A stretch of DNA of 64,000 nt. It comes from Akkermansia sp. N21116. Lineage in GTDB: Bacteria; Verrucomicrobiota; Verrucomicrobiia; Verrucomicrobiales; Akkermansiaceae. Position numbers and translations under genes: made by a program. Below the pieces are notes generated by a model, which was given only the letters and a program-made list of their open reading frames with translations, did no database searches and was not told the origin of the DNA. The DNA lies in contig NZ_CP139035.1 in assembly GCF_029854705.2 (NCBI RefSeq), positions 3,038,001 through 3,102,000 of the forward strand. Reading direction: 5' to 3'. Positions 17,879-26,881 of this stretch are shown here, in pieces; the first letter of the stretch is position 1, and every line of letters begins with the position of its first letter.

Positions 17879-19606
17879 ATGCGCTTTCCCTTCCGGCTAT
17901 TCCTCTGCGCCTGCTGCCTCATCTTGTCCACGGGCGCCCCGGCAGCCGACCAGGCACCGAAGCCCCGGAGTGTTCTTCCCGCAGGAACGCCCGCCGACAT
18001 AGAGGAATTGAAAACCATCCAGAAAGCCCTCCGGGACGCTCTCCCGAAAATCCTCCCTTCCATTGTGGAAATCTACGCTGCCGGCAATCACGGCAGCGGC
18101 GTTTTCGTCAACCGCGACGGTTGCATCTACTCCGCAGCCCACGTCACACGTCAACCGGGCACCAAACTCCAGATCACCCTGCCAGGATCAGAACGAATCG
18201 AAGGCAGAACCATCATTCAGGATACGGAGACAGACGCCGGGATCGCATTCCTCCCCCCCCCGTTCACTACTTCACGCCCGGCTGTTCCCATCGCGTCGGC
18301 TCCACCTGTCGTCGGCGAATGGGTCTTTGCCCTGGGACACCCCGGCGGTTATGATGCCGCCCGTGGCCCGGTCGTCCGTCTGGGGCGTGTCGTGTCCGTC
18401 AAGGACGGCATGCTGCAGACGGATTGCAAGGTCATCGGAGGAGACTCCGGAGGCCCCCTCTTCAATATGAAAGGAGAACTCGTCGGCATTCACAGTAAAG
18501 TAGGCACCGGACTGGAAGACAACGTCCACATCCCCATCGCTGTCTTTACCGCTTTGCTGGAACAGTCCCCCTCCGAACCATCGGCTGTCCAGGACTCGAC
18601 CGGGCTTGAATTCGACAAACGCCTCAATGGTCGCGAAGTTCTCGCTTCCGCCGCCCCCGTGCGGCAGGACATACAAAACGCCAGTGTGGTCTTCTACGAC
18701 GGCCACGACTCCATCGCCTACGGTATCCCCGTCAGCAGTGACGGGGACGTCACGACCAAATCCTCCGAAGTCCCGGAAGGTAAAACCTATCTGGTCCGGG
18801 CAGGTAATCAAAGTTACGCCGAAGCTATCTGCATCGCCCGGGATCCCTCCACCGACCTGGCCCTGTTCCATATTCCCGGCATGCAAATGCCGCAGCCCCG
18901 TTTCCGGGAAGAACCTCCCCCCATCGGCACGATCGTCGTCAGCAACGGCTCCACAACCAGAAAAGACCGCCGTATCCGCCTCGGCACGGTCGGCGCCACC
19001 ACGCGTTCCATTCCCCGGAAATCTGATCTGATCCCTTACATGGGAATTGCTTTCGAACCGCCTTGCAGCATTGCCGAAGTCGTCTCCGGAACCCCCGCCG
19101 ACCAAGCCGGACTAAAGCCTGGGGATACCGTCATCAGCCTGGCTGGCCATCCCGTCTCCTCTCTGGAAGATCTCGGCCCCGCCATGCAGGACAAAAAGCC
19201 GGGAGACGCCCTCCCCATCTCCGTTTCCCGCAAAGGCGCCCGCATCGATGCTACCATGCACCTGGCGGCCAGATCTGCTTTCGTGAAAGACGAAGACGCC
19301 CCTGATCCCAACGAAGACATCAACGGACGGGTCAGTTCTCGCCGTGATAATTTTCCGATGGTCATCCAGCACGACACCCCTCTGCAACCCTCCATGGCAG
19401 GAGGCCCTCTGATGGACCTCGACGGCAATATCATCGGTCTCAACATCGCCCGTGCCAACCGGGCGGAAACCTTCGCCCTCCCCATCCGCCTCGTTCTGGC
19501 AACATACCGGCGCATGAAGCAACAGGCAAAAACTCCATCAAATTCCCCATCGGACGGGATAAGTTCATCGACAAACCCATCTCCACTCCCTACACTGAAA
19601 CAATGA
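17879..19606 (+). CDS. Exported tandem trypsin-like/PDZ protein (HtrA-related)
   Basis: A 575-residue secreted protein. From the ATG at 17879 there is a good signal peptide (FRLFLCACCLILSTGAPAA). A longer frame starts at 17834, but it overlaps the preceding small gene and would bury the signal. The first trypsin-like domain, about 50-225, has a full triad: His in YSAAHV (88), Asp in TDAGIAFL (119), Ser in GGDSGGPLF (190). A second, degenerate domain follows. It has the Asp-containing TDLALF, then a PDZ domain at about 395-465 (GTPADQAGLKPGDTVISL), and then PSMAGGPLMDLDG where the Ser of GxSGG is Ala. The family fits periplasmic quality control. Its stop overlaps the GlgB start (ATGA). Confidence 0.85.
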   Translation: MRFPFRLFLCACCLILSTGAPAADQAPKPRSVLPAGTPADIEELKTIQKALRDALPKILPSIVEIYAAGNHGSGVFVNRDGCIYSAAHVTRQPGTKLQITLPGSERIEGRTIIQDTETDAGIAFLPPPFTTSRPAVPIASAPPVVGEWVFALGHPGGYDAARGPVVRLGRVVSVKDGMLQTDCKVIGGDSGGPLFNMKGELVGIHSKVGTGLEDNVHIPIAVFTALLEQSPSEPSAVQDSTGLEFDKRLNGREVLASAAPVRQDIQNASVVFYDGHDSIAYGIPVSSDGDVTTKSSEVPEGKTYLVRAGNQSYAEAICIARDPSTDLALFHIPGMQMPQPRFREEPPPIGTIVVSNGSTTRKDRRIRLGTVGATTRSIPRKSDLIPYMGIAFEPPCSIAEVVSGTPADQAGLKPGDTVISLAGHPVSSLEDLGPAMQDKKPGDALPISVSRKGARIDATMHLAARSAFVKDEDAPDPNEDINGRVSSRRDNFPMVIQHDTPLQPSMAGGPLMDLDGNIIGLNIARANRAETFALPIRLVLATYRRMKQQAKTPSNSPSDGISSSTNPSPLPTLKQ

Positions 19607-21603
19607 GAAGACCTCCAATTCCCGGACTCGTCATGGCCGATGGCTGGCTGGCACCCTTCACCCGCCAAATCAAGGACAGACAACGCATGTTCGACTTCCG
19701 CCTCAAAGGGATCAGGGAACATTTCGGCACTCTGGAGGAATGCGCCAACGCATACAGGTATTACGGATTCAACCGCGATCCTGAGACCGGAGAATGGATT
19801 TATCGCGAATGGGCTCCCGGTGCGAGGGAACTTTATCTCATCGGTGACTTCAACGGCTGGAACCGCACTTCCCACCCGATGACACGCAACAACCGCGGTG
19901 TCTGGGAAATCCGCCTGCCCTCCGATTCCCTGATCCACGAACAGAGAGTCAAAGTCCATGTCATCGGAGCCGACGGAGAGCACAAGGACCGTATCCCCGC
20001 GTGGATCCATAGAGCCGTTCAAAACCCGGATACCTATGACTTTTCCGGCCAGATATGGGATCCGTCAACACCATACGACTGGCAAACTCCCCAGTTCGAC
20101 CCCTCGCGCATCGACACACCCATGATCTATGAGGCCCATGTCGGCATGTCGGGGGAAGAAGAACGCATCCACAGCTACCGTGAATTTGCCGACCATGTCC
20201 TTCCGCGCATCTCCGCCGGCGGGTATAACACCATCCAGCTGATGGCTATCCAGGAACACCCGTATTACGGTTCCTTCGGCTACCATGTCTCCTCCTTTTT
20301 CGCACCTTCTTCCAGATTCGGTACACCGGACGATCTCAAGTACCTCATCGACAAGGCACACGGCCTTGGCATTGCCGTCCTCCTCGACATTGTTCACTCC
20401 CACGCCGTCAAGAATGAGGCCGAAGGGCTCAGCAACTTCGACGGTTCCGGCGGACAATATTTCCTCTCCGGTCAACGCGGACACCACCCTGACTGGGACT
20501 CGTGCTGTTTCGATTACGGACGCAACGAAGTCATTCAGTTCCTCCTCTCCAATGCACGGTGGTGGCTGGATGAATTTCACTTCGACGGATTCCGTTTCGA
20601 CGGAATCACCTCCATGCTCTACTTCCACCGAGGACATGAACCATTCGACAACCTAGGAGCCTACTTCGGCCCCTCCGTCGACCACGATGCCGTAGCCTAC
20701 CTTCAACTCGCCAACACCCTCATCCAGTCCGTCAAGCCGGGAGCAATCGTCATCGCGGAAGACATGTCCGGCATGCCCGGACTCTGCCGCCCCATCGATG
20801 AAGGAGGCATCGGCTTCACCCACCGCCTCGCCATGGGCATCCCCGACTACTGGATCAAACTCATCAAAGAAAAGAAGGATGAAGAGTGGCGCATGGGCGA
20901 TATGTGGTACACCCTCTCCAACCGCCGCCATGGCGAGCCTCATATCGCCTACTGCGAAAGCCATGACCAAGCCCTTGTCGGCGACAAGACCCTTGCCTTC
21001 CGCCTCATGGATACCGACATGTACTGGTCCATGAGCAAAGATCAGAAAAGCATCGTCGTCGACCGCGGCATCGCCCTGCACAAAATGATCCGCCTCGTTT
21101 CCCTCGCCGCCGGCGGTGAAGGCTGGCTCACCTTCATGGGCAATGAATTCGGCCACCCGGAATGGATCGACTTCCCTCGGGAAGGTAACAACTGGTCCTA
21201 CCAATACTGCCGCCGCCAATGGTCGCTTGTCGACAATCCCTCTCTGAAATTCGACTTCCTCCGGGAATTCGATAAAGCCATGGTGCATATGGCGAAACAG
21301 AGTCGCCTGCTGACCGTTTCCAACGCCTACCCTCTCAACATCGACGAAACCAACCAGGTACTCGCCTTCCGCCGGGGCAAACTGATCTTCATCTTCAACT
21401 GGTCCGGCGACAAGGCCCTGCCCGACTATCTCCTGCCCGTTGATGAAGAAGGAGAATGGCGCATCATCCTTGACACCGATGACCTCCGCTTTGGCGGATT
21501 CGGGCGTCAGGATAACGCCATCCACCACTTCACCGCCAACGGTAAGCTCTCTCTCTACCTCCTTCCGCGCACCGCCATCGTCCTCCAGCGAACGGGAAGG
21601 TAA
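19603..21603 (+). CDS. glgB: 1,4-alpha-glucan branching enzyme (GH13_8-like)
   Basis: Creates alpha-1,6 branches in glycogen. At 666 residues it has the N-terminal CBM48-like domain (about 40-130, YREWAPGARELYLIGDFNGW) and the GH13 barrel. The catalytic residues are visible: Asp in GFRFDGITS (about 331), Glu in VIAEDMSG (about 385) and Asp in ESHDQ (about 455). The layout and the segment HPEWIDFPREGNNWSYQYCR near 525 resemble the eukaryote-like GH13_8 branch rather than E. coli GlgB. It overlaps the protease stop by four bases. Together with the GT4, GH57-like and GH31 genes it indicates local synthesis and turnover of glycogen-like polymer. A strong terminator follows. Confidence 0.95.
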   Translation: MRRPPIPGLVMADGWLAPFTRQIKDRQRMFDFRLKGIREHFGTLEECANAYRYYGFNRDPETGEWIYREWAPGARELYLIGDFNGWNRTSHPMTRNNRGVWEIRLPSDSLIHEQRVKVHVIGADGEHKDRIPAWIHRAVQNPDTYDFSGQIWDPSTPYDWQTPQFDPSRIDTPMIYEAHVGMSGEEERIHSYREFADHVLPRISAGGYNTIQLMAIQEHPYYGSFGYHVSSFFAPSSRFGTPDDLKYLIDKAHGLGIAVLLDIVHSHAVKNEAEGLSNFDGSGGQYFLSGQRGHHPDWDSCCFDYGRNEVIQFLLSNARWWLDEFHFDGFRFDGITSMLYFHRGHEPFDNLGAYFGPSVDHDAVAYLQLANTLIQSVKPGAIVIAEDMSGMPGLCRPIDEGGIGFTHRLAMGIPDYWIKLIKEKKDEEWRMGDMWYTLSNRRHGEPHIAYCESHDQALVGDKTLAFRLMDTDMYWSMSKDQKSIVVDRGIALHKMIRLVSLAAGGEGWLTFMGNEFGHPEWIDFPREGNNWSYQYCRRQWSLVDNPSLKFDFLREFDKAMVHMAKQSRLLTVSNAYPLNIDETNQVLAFRRGKLIFIFNWSGDKALPDYLLPVDEEGEWRIILDTDDLRFGGFGRQDNAIHHFTANGKLSLYLLPRTAIVLQRTGR

Positions 21604-21631
21604 AAACATCTTTGCTCCGAATCATCACCAA

Positions 21632-21673
21632 CCGTCTCAAATGGTTTTCATCATTTGAGACGGCTTTGTTTTT
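21632..21673 (+). terminator. Intrinsic terminator of glgB
   Basis: A perfect 12-bp stem CCGTCTCAAATG/CATTTGAGACGG with an 8-base loop, followed by CTTTGTTTTT. It lies 29 bases after the glgB stop and separates the glucan genes from the cobalamin operon. Confidence 0.92.
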
Positions 21674-21704
21674 CCCGTAAAGAAGAAAATACCATCCAAC
21701 ACAG

Positions 21705-21885
21705 TTGACTTGGAGGCATGATTTCTCTATCACTTTCGCCAAGCAACGGGGAATTCCGTGAGAACCGGAAACAGTCGCGCTGCGGTATCGGGTTACGACT
21801 CTTCAAGGCGGTCACACGCTTAAGCCAGTCCCGCAAGGGGTGAAGGCGAAGAGAAGAAATGAAGCCCGGAGTCCGAATATCCGTT
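21705..21885 (+). promoter_or_regulatory. Cobalamin riboswitch aptamer
   Basis: The core at 21748-21786 reads GGGGAATTCCGTGAGAACC, then GGAAACAGTCGCGCTGCGGT. This follows the cobalamin aptamer pattern GGGAA..GGTG..AA.CC....CaGtCgCGC..C.GTa. An extended stem CTCTTC/GAAGAG follows, as in the optional P7 arm. The B12-box-like element GAAGCCCGGAGTCC is at 21861-21874 (consensus GAAGCCAGGAGACC). An upstream GGC/GCC pairing would be P3. The downstream operon is corrin-ring synthesis, the expected target. The exact 5' and 3' limits are estimated. Confidence 0.85.
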
Positions 21886-22016
21886 ATGACCACATAGACT
21901 ATTCAACGCATGATTGATCCAAACACTCTTCTGAAGAAGGGCTTACCTCCTTGTTTCGCCCTGTCGCCGTCACCCTGGGCACAGACTCTACCGCCATCGC
22001 TGACGAACCTTGCCGT

Positions 22017-22051
22017 TGTTGGTTAAGGGCTTTTGCAACCGACATTTTTTT
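22017..22051 (+). terminator. Riboswitch expression-platform terminator
   Basis: TGTTGGTT pairs with AACCGACA (one G-T wobble) around a 12-base loop and is followed by seven T. It lies between the aptamer and cbiK, about 130 bases past the B12 box, so it looks like the attenuator that stops the operon when cobalamin is bound. Confidence 0.75.
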
Positions 22052-22136
22052 GCTGGGTCTTCACCTCATGATTGAGGGGTTGCCTTGTCTGATTTCTTTA
22101 TTCGTAAAACACCCGTTCTTTGAATCCCATTTTACC

Positions 22137-23048
22137 ATGATCCTCCGCTTCTTCAAAACCCTTTGCATCCTCGCCACCGCCAGCCTTGGTACTTCCATGC
22201 TCCCCGCCCAGACTCCAATCGACCGGGACGGTCTCCTCATCGTCGCCTTCGGAACAAGCCATCAAAAAGCTTTGACGTCCTACACCAGTACGGAGAAAAC
22301 ACTCACAACCTGTTTCCCGGCAGATAAAACATCCTGGGCTTACACCTCCGACATCATCCGCCACAAGATCGCCAAAGAAGGCCGCCCTGTTCCGTCTATC
22401 CAGGAAAGCCTTAAAATGCTCTCGGACAAAGGCGTCAAAACCCTCTGCGTCCAGTCGCTCCACATGGCAGCCGGAGAAGAATTCTCCCAAATGGAACGCA
22501 CGATTCAGCGTTATCTGGAGCACAATCCCGGGGCATTTGAAAAAGTTTTGATCGGTCGCCCCCTGCTGGAAAGCAACCGCGATATGCAGGAAGTGGTCAC
22601 CGCCATCCTCACGGAGTTCCCTCAGGAACGCAAGGCAGACGAAGCCATTGTTCTGATGGGGCACGGTCAGAAGGAAGGCCGCGCCGACCTCGTGTTCGCT
22701 GCCGTGCAAACCGAGCTTCACCGGAAGGATCCCAAGGCATTCCTGGCCACAGTCGAAGGAACAACGGGGTTCGATTCCATCCTTGCCGAACTGAAGAAGC
22801 TCCAGAAACAGGGGCTCAAAACCGTATGGCTGGCACCTTTCATGATCGTTGCTGGCGACCACGCCACGAATGACCTCGCCGGAGACGAAGAAGACTCCTG
22901 GGCAAGCGTCCTGAAGAAGGAGGGCTTCGAAGTCAAATTGAACCTCAAGGGACTGGGCGAACTGCAAGGCATCCGTAATGTCTTTCTGCGCCACGCCCGC
23001 GAAACGACGGACAACATCCTGGTCGTCAAAAAAGGAATGAAAGAATAA
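22137..23048 (+). CDS. cbiK: Sirohydrochlorin cobaltochelatase CbiK, exported form
   Basis: Inserts Co2+ into sirohydrochlorin (factor II), the entry step of the anaerobic cobalamin route. From the ATG at 22137 there is a signal peptide of about 26 residues (FFKTLCILATASLGTSMLPAQ), so the enzyme is predicted to be periplasmic, unlike the Salmonella enzyme. The chelatase fold is shown by LLIVAFGTSHQKA near 33, and candidate metal-binding His residues are in SLHMAAGEEF (109), MGHG (176) and VAGDH (242). Periplasmic CbiK is known in Desulfovibrio. Earlier in-frame starts to 21951 run through the leader and terminator and are unlikely. It is the first gene behind the riboswitch. Confidence 0.9.
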   Translation: MILRFFKTLCILATASLGTSMLPAQTPIDRDGLLIVAFGTSHQKALTSYTSTEKTLTTCFPADKTSWAYTSDIIRHKIAKEGRPVPSIQESLKMLSDKGVKTLCVQSLHMAAGEEFSQMERTIQRYLEHNPGAFEKVLIGRPLLESNRDMQEVVTAILTEFPQERKADEAIVLMGHGQKEGRADLVFAAVQTELHRKDPKAFLATVEGTTGFDSILAELKKLQKQGLKTVWLAPFMIVAGDHATNDLAGDEEDSWASVLKKEGFEVKLNLKGLGELQGIRNVFLRHARETTDNILVVKKGMKE

Positions 23049-23054
23049 ACATCT

Positions 23055-23759
23055 ATGCAACTCGGCACATTTTACGGCGTGGGCATCGGCCCCGGAAACC
23101 CAGAGTACCTGACGCTTCGTGCCGCAAGGGTTCTCGCGGAAGTAGACATCATCTTCACAGTAACGGGGCCCAACACGGAAACCAGCATTTCGTCCTCCGT
23201 TGTCGAATCGCTGGGAGCCATCAAGGGCACCATCGTCCCCCTGCTCTTCTCCATGTCGCGCGACAAGACGGATCGCGAGCTTCACATCGCTGCCAACGCC
23301 ATGATTATTGCCCAACAGCTGGAGGAAGGCAAAAACTGTGCCTTTGCCACGCTGGGCGACGCCATGACCTACAGCACATTCGGATATATCCTCAAGTTGT
23401 TGCAGACACAAATGCCCGGATTGAAGACGGAGGTCGTACCGGGCATTACCTCGTATTGCACGCTCTCTTCACTCTCCCAAACGGTGCTTGTGGAAAATGG
23501 TGAAAGCCTGCGCGTCATCCCGGCATTCCGTGCGGAAATGGTCGATCAGCTCGACTTCCCGCCCAATTCAACCACGGTGCTGATGAAAACCTACCGGAGC
23601 CGCAATGCCCTCATCCGCAGGGTACTCAATGAACCCGGCACCCGGATCGTCTATGGCGAACGCCTTGGCATGCCCGGACAATTCATCTCCCACAATGGTG
23701 AAGAAATCCTGGAACGTCCCGAAGAATACCTCTCCCTGATGATGGTGAAAAAGGCATGA
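23055..23759 (+). CDS. cbiL: (Cobalt-)precorrin-2 C20-methyltransferase
   Basis: Uses S-adenosylmethionine to methylate C20 of cobalt-factor II. At 234 residues it matches the family. [16 protein letters not shown] at 9-24 is the SAM-binding P-loop-like motif of the tetrapyrrole methylase fold. [18 protein letters not shown] near 96-113 and [13 protein letters not shown] near 130 are CbiL/CobI signatures. It starts six bases after the cbiK stop and its stop overlaps the next start by four bases (ATGA), which implies translational coupling. Confidence 0.95.
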   Translation: MQLGTFYGVGIGPGNPEYLTLRAARVLAEVDIIFTVTGPNTETSISSSVVESLGAIKGTIVPLLFSMSRDKTDRELHIAANAMIIAQQLEEGKNCAFATLGDAMTYSTFGYILKLLQTQMPGLKTEVVPGITSYCTLSSLSQTVLVENGESLRVIPAFRAEMVDQLDFPPNSTTVLMKTYRSRNALIRRVLNEPGTRIVYGERLGMPGQFISHNGEEILERPEEYLSLMMVKKA

Positions 23760-25027
23760 AAAAAGCCTCTCATCTACCCCCCTGGAAACGTCCGTGGCAG
23801 TGGTTCTGGCTCGTGCTGGCACTGGCTTCTTCGCTGGTTCTGATCCAGACGATGCCGTCCGGCAACAACATGAGGGGAGATGAAATGGACATGCCTTCGC
23901 CTGCCGCAGCATTCACAGCGGATTCTCCCAACGTCACCCCCAAAAGGCATGGAAAGGCGGCCTCCAATACCATCGCCACCCCTGCCTCCCCAAAAGCTGA
24001 AGGCAGTGAAGGCGGCATGATGAAGAAGCGGCACAGCACCTCTACTACCAACAAAGGATGGTGGAGCAAGGTCGAGCGCAAAGCCTCCGTTATTGGCAAG
24101 CTCCTGTTGATGGTGTCTATCGCCGCCATGGTCGGCAGCATTGCGGAAGCACGCAAGTGGCATTTGATTTTCGGCTACATCCTCGGGAGATTCTCGCGCC
24201 TGATGCGCCTGCCCGCCATCGTCAGCATCGCCATGCCCACTGCCCTGTATTCCAACACGGCAGCCAACAGCATGCTCGTCAGCAGCCATGCCGAAGGCAA
24301 AATCGAACACTCGACGCTGATTGCCGGCGGCATGGCCAATAGCTACCTCTCCTACCTGTCGCACTCCCTGCGCGTCATGTACCCGGTTCTCGGAGCCGTG
24401 GGCATCCCCGGCGCACTTTATTTTGGCGGTCAATTCAGCTTCGGCTTCCTCTTCATTCTGGGGGTTCTGCTCTGGCACAGACGCAGGATGGCCGGGAAAT
24501 CGAATACGGATTCCGGTGAAGTGGGCACCACGGATAGCCATAGCCCCTACGAAGCCCCTCTTTCCTGGGGACAAACCGGGATCAAGACCATCCAGCGCGT
24601 CTGTACCCTCCTGTTCCGCATGATGATTCTGACGGTGCCCTTGATGCTCCTGGTAGAATGGATGATGAAAAAAGGCCTGTTCGACTTCTGGGAACAACTC
24701 GTGCCTGACTGGGTCAACCGCATCTTCCCGCCCGAATTGATGAGCATCGTCGCCACGCAAATGGGCGGACTCGTCCAGGCCGCCGCCGTCGCCGCCAACC
24801 TGCGCGACCACGGAGCCGTAACCAACGCCCAAATCCTGCTGGCCATGTTCGTAGGCAGTGCCATCGGCAACCCCTTCCGCGCCTTGCGCCGCAATCTCCC
24901 CTCCGCGCTGGGCATCTTCCCGGCCAGGGAAGCCGTAACGATTGTCGTAGGCATGCAGCTTTCCCGCATCATCGGCGTCATCATCCTCATTGTGGTGACA
25001 GCTCTGTTCATCCATTACACCCATTAG
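23756..25027 (+). CDS. Multi-pass membrane protein inside the cobalamin operon (possible metal permease)
   Basis: A 423-residue inner-membrane protein overlapping cbiL by four bases. One span lies at residues 12-32. Then comes a roughly 70-residue low-complexity loop rich in Met, Asp, Ser, Pro and Lys (with [11 protein letters not shown]). Seven or so spans follow from residue 110 onward. Two related-looking blocks, [20 protein letters not shown] near 160-180 and [20 protein letters not shown] near 335-355, resemble the gate or nucleoside-recognition type of membrane domain. I know no proven function. The position between cbiL and cbiC suggests cobalt or corrinoid handling, an inference from context. 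No separate cobalt transporter (CbiMNQO, CbtAB) is seen here. Confidence 0.6.
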   Translation: MKKASHLPPWKRPWQWFWLVLALASSLVLIQTMPSGNNMRGDEMDMPSPAAAFTADSPNVTPKRHGKAASNTIATPASPKAEGSEGGMMKKRHSTSTTNKGWWSKVERKASVIGKLLLMVSIAAMVGSIAEARKWHLIFGYILGRFSRLMRLPAIVSIAMPTALYSNTAANSMLVSSHAEGKIEHSTLIAGGMANSYLSYLSHSLRVMYPVLGAVGIPGALYFGGQFSFGFLFILGVLLWHRRRMAGKSNTDSGEVGTTDSHSPYEAPLSWGQTGIKTIQRVCTLLFRMMILTVPLMLLVEWMMKKGLFDFWEQLVPDWVNRIFPPELMSIVATQMGGLVQAAAVAANLRDHGAVTNAQILLAMFVGSAIGNPFRALRRNLPSALGIFPAREAVTIVVGMQLSRIIGVIILIVVTALFIHYTH

Positions 25028-25042
25028 TCCATTTCACATACC

Positions 25043-25708
25043 ATGCCTGATTCTCCCCAAGACTACCCGCCCCTGCGTTGGAACCTCAGTGCCACGGAAA
25101 TCGAAGAGGAAAGTTTCCGCACGATTGAAAGCGAATGCCCGGAAGCGGCCTCCATGCCCCAGCCTCAATGGCGCGTTGCACGCCGCTTGATCCACACGAC
25201 GGCGGATATGGAGATCATCCGCACGCTGGCATTCCGCCACGCCCCCATCGAATGTGCGCTGGAGGCACTCAAACGCCGTGCCCCCATATTTTGCGACACC
25301 AACATGATCCGCGCCGGCATCTCGGTTGAGCGCCTCCGACGCCTCAATCCCGCTTATGAACGGGAAGACATCCATTGCTATATCAGCGATCCCGATGTCG
25401 TTGCCCAGGCGCGAGCTGCCAATCAGCCCCGCGCCCTCAGTGCCGCCCAAAAAGCCCTGCCCCTGCTGGATGGCGGCATCGTCCTCGTCGGCAATGCTCC
25501 GCTGTGTCTCGCGCGCATCGCACGTTACATTCTGGAGGAAAAGGTGCGTCCAGCCCTCGTCATCGGCATGCCTGTAGGCTTCGTCAATGTCGTGGAATCC
25601 AAGCAGTTGCTCGGCATGTGCGAGGTCCCGCAAATCGTCCTCGAAGGTCGCCGTGGAGGCAGTGCCCTGGCCGTTGCCACTCTGCATGCCATTATTGAAA
25701 GTGCCTAA
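25043..25708 (+). CDS. cbiC: Cobalt-precorrin-8 methylmutase
   Basis: Moves the methyl group from C11 to C12 to form cobyrinate. It has 221 residues, in line with CbiC/CobH. RRLIHTTADMEI near residues 48-59 contains the conserved active-site His. IFCDTNMIRAGIS near 89-101 and VVGNAPLCL-like GGIVLVGNAPLCLARI near 145-160 are further signatures, and ALVIGMPVGFVNVVESKQ closes the core. Lies 15 bases after the membrane-protein gene in the same operon. Confidence 0.95.
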   Translation: MPDSPQDYPPLRWNLSATEIEEESFRTIESECPEAASMPQPQWRVARRLIHTTADMEIIRTLAFRHAPIECALEALKRRAPIFCDTNMIRAGISVERLRRLNPAYEREDIHCYISDPDVVAQARAANQPRALSAAQKALPLLDGGIVLVGNAPLCLARIARYILEEKVRPALVIGMPVGFVNVVESKQLLGMCEVPQIVLEGRRGGSALAVATLHAIIESA

Positions 25709-25738
25709 AGAGCATTTGCTTGCCTATTATCGCCAGTC

Positions 25739-26881
25739 ATGCCTTCTTCGCCGACACGCCGACACCTGAGACAGGGCTACTCCACGGGAGCCTGCGTCAC
25801 GGCTGTCATCATGGCGGCATGGGAATCCCTGTGTTCCGGTTTGTGTCGGCATGCCGCCGAGAGGGTAATTCTCTTTCCGGATGGCAAACACCGCGTCCTG
25901 ATTATGAAAGATCAGACCCCCGGTTTTGCCTCGACCATCAAGGATGGAGGCGACGATCCCGACTGCACGCACCTTGCTGAAATTTACGCCCGCGTCCGGC
26001 GGGGCACTCCCGACGAAGCCGGAGAACACGACTACGTGCTCCATGCAGGAGAAGGCATGCTCATTCTCCGCGCCGTCGAAGGAATAGGACTCTGCACACG
26101 CCCGGGGTTGGATTGCGAACAAAATCGCTGGGCGATCAACATCGGTCCACGTCGCATGATCGCCGATAATCTGGCAGAAGCTTCCGCGTTCTCCGCTTGT
26201 TTCATCGCGGAAATCGGCGTCAAAAACGGCGAACAACTGGCGACAAAAACCCTCAATGCCCAGCTCGGCATCCTCGGCGGGATTTCGATTCTCGGGACGA
26301 CGGGCATCGTCCGCCCCTTCAGCCACGAAGCCTACATCGAAACCATCCGCATCTGCATGAGGTCGGCCCGCCTGTCCGGATTCGACGAAGTCATCCTCTG
26401 CACCGGAGGCCGCACTCAAAGCAGAGCAAAACGCCACCTTCCCGGCATCCCGGATGCCAGTTTCGTCTGCATGGGGGACTTCATTGCCGACAGCCTCCAT
26501 GCCGCCCGTGAGCAAGGATTGCGTCGTCTCACCATCGCCTGCATGCCCGGCAAACTGTGCAAATATGCCGCCGGGTTCGACAACACGCACGCCCACCGCG
26601 TCCGCCAGGACATCGACCTCTTCCTCGATACGCTGGAACAATTCCACCCCCCCACTGCCGAGGATAGACAGGCCATCGCCGCATGTGCCTCCGTCCGGCA
26701 GGCACTCGAACACATCCCTGCCGATTGTCGGCTCCCCCTTTACAGACGGCTATGCACACTGGCCTTCCGCCAATTTGCCCGCCGGGCTCCCTTGCTTGAA
26801 TTCCGGCTTTTGATCTGCGATTTTGACGGAAGCCTCCTGCTGGACACCACTTCACAAGATTCCCTGCCATGCCTCCCCTGA
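25739..26881 (+). CDS. cbiD: Cobalt-precorrin-5B C1-methyltransferase
   Basis: Methylates C1 in the anaerobic branch, marking the pathway as the cobalt-early route. The protein has 380 residues. The N-terminus carries the family motif RQGYSTGACVTAVIMAAW at about 12-29. GGISILGTTGIVRPFSHEAY near 180-200 and GDFIADSLHAAREQGL near 245-260 are also characteristic. The last 45 residues are Arg- and Leu-rich and less typical. It is not fused to CbiJ, as happens in some Bacteroidetes. It overlaps the cbiET start by 13 bases. Confidence 0.95.
   Translation: MPSSPTRRHLRQGYSTGACVTAVIMAAWESLCSGLCRHAAERVILFPDGKHRVLIMKDQTPGFASTIKDGGDDPDCTHLAEIYARVRRGTPDEAGEHDYVLHAGEGMLILRAVEGIGLCTRPGLDCEQNRWAINIGPRRMIADNLAEASAFSACFIAEIGVKNGEQLATKTLNAQLGILGGISILGTTGIVRPFSHEAYIETIRICMRSARLSGFDEVILCTGGRTQSRAKRHLPGIPDASFVCMGDFIADSLHAAREQGLRRLTIACMPGKLCKYAAGFDNTHAHRVRQDIDLFLDTLEQFHPPTAEDRQAIAACASVRQALEHIPADCRLPLYRRLCTLAFRQFARRAPLLEFRLLICDFDGSLLLDTTSQDSLPCLP

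Noticed and set aside
21705-21733. TTGACT-17-TATCAC promoter-like pair in front of the cobalamin operon
   Set aside because: Transcription from it would start inside the aptamer and cut off the 5' side of P3, so it is probably a chance match; the real promoter should lie further upstream.
21910-22026. A 38-codon frame between riboswitch and cbiK
   Set aside because: It runs through the attenuator region, has no ribosome site and a composition unlike a protein; better explained as leader RNA.
21951-22136. In-frame upstream extension of cbiK
   Set aside because: It covers the terminator hairpin and has no signal or chelatase features; the signal peptide begins at 22137.
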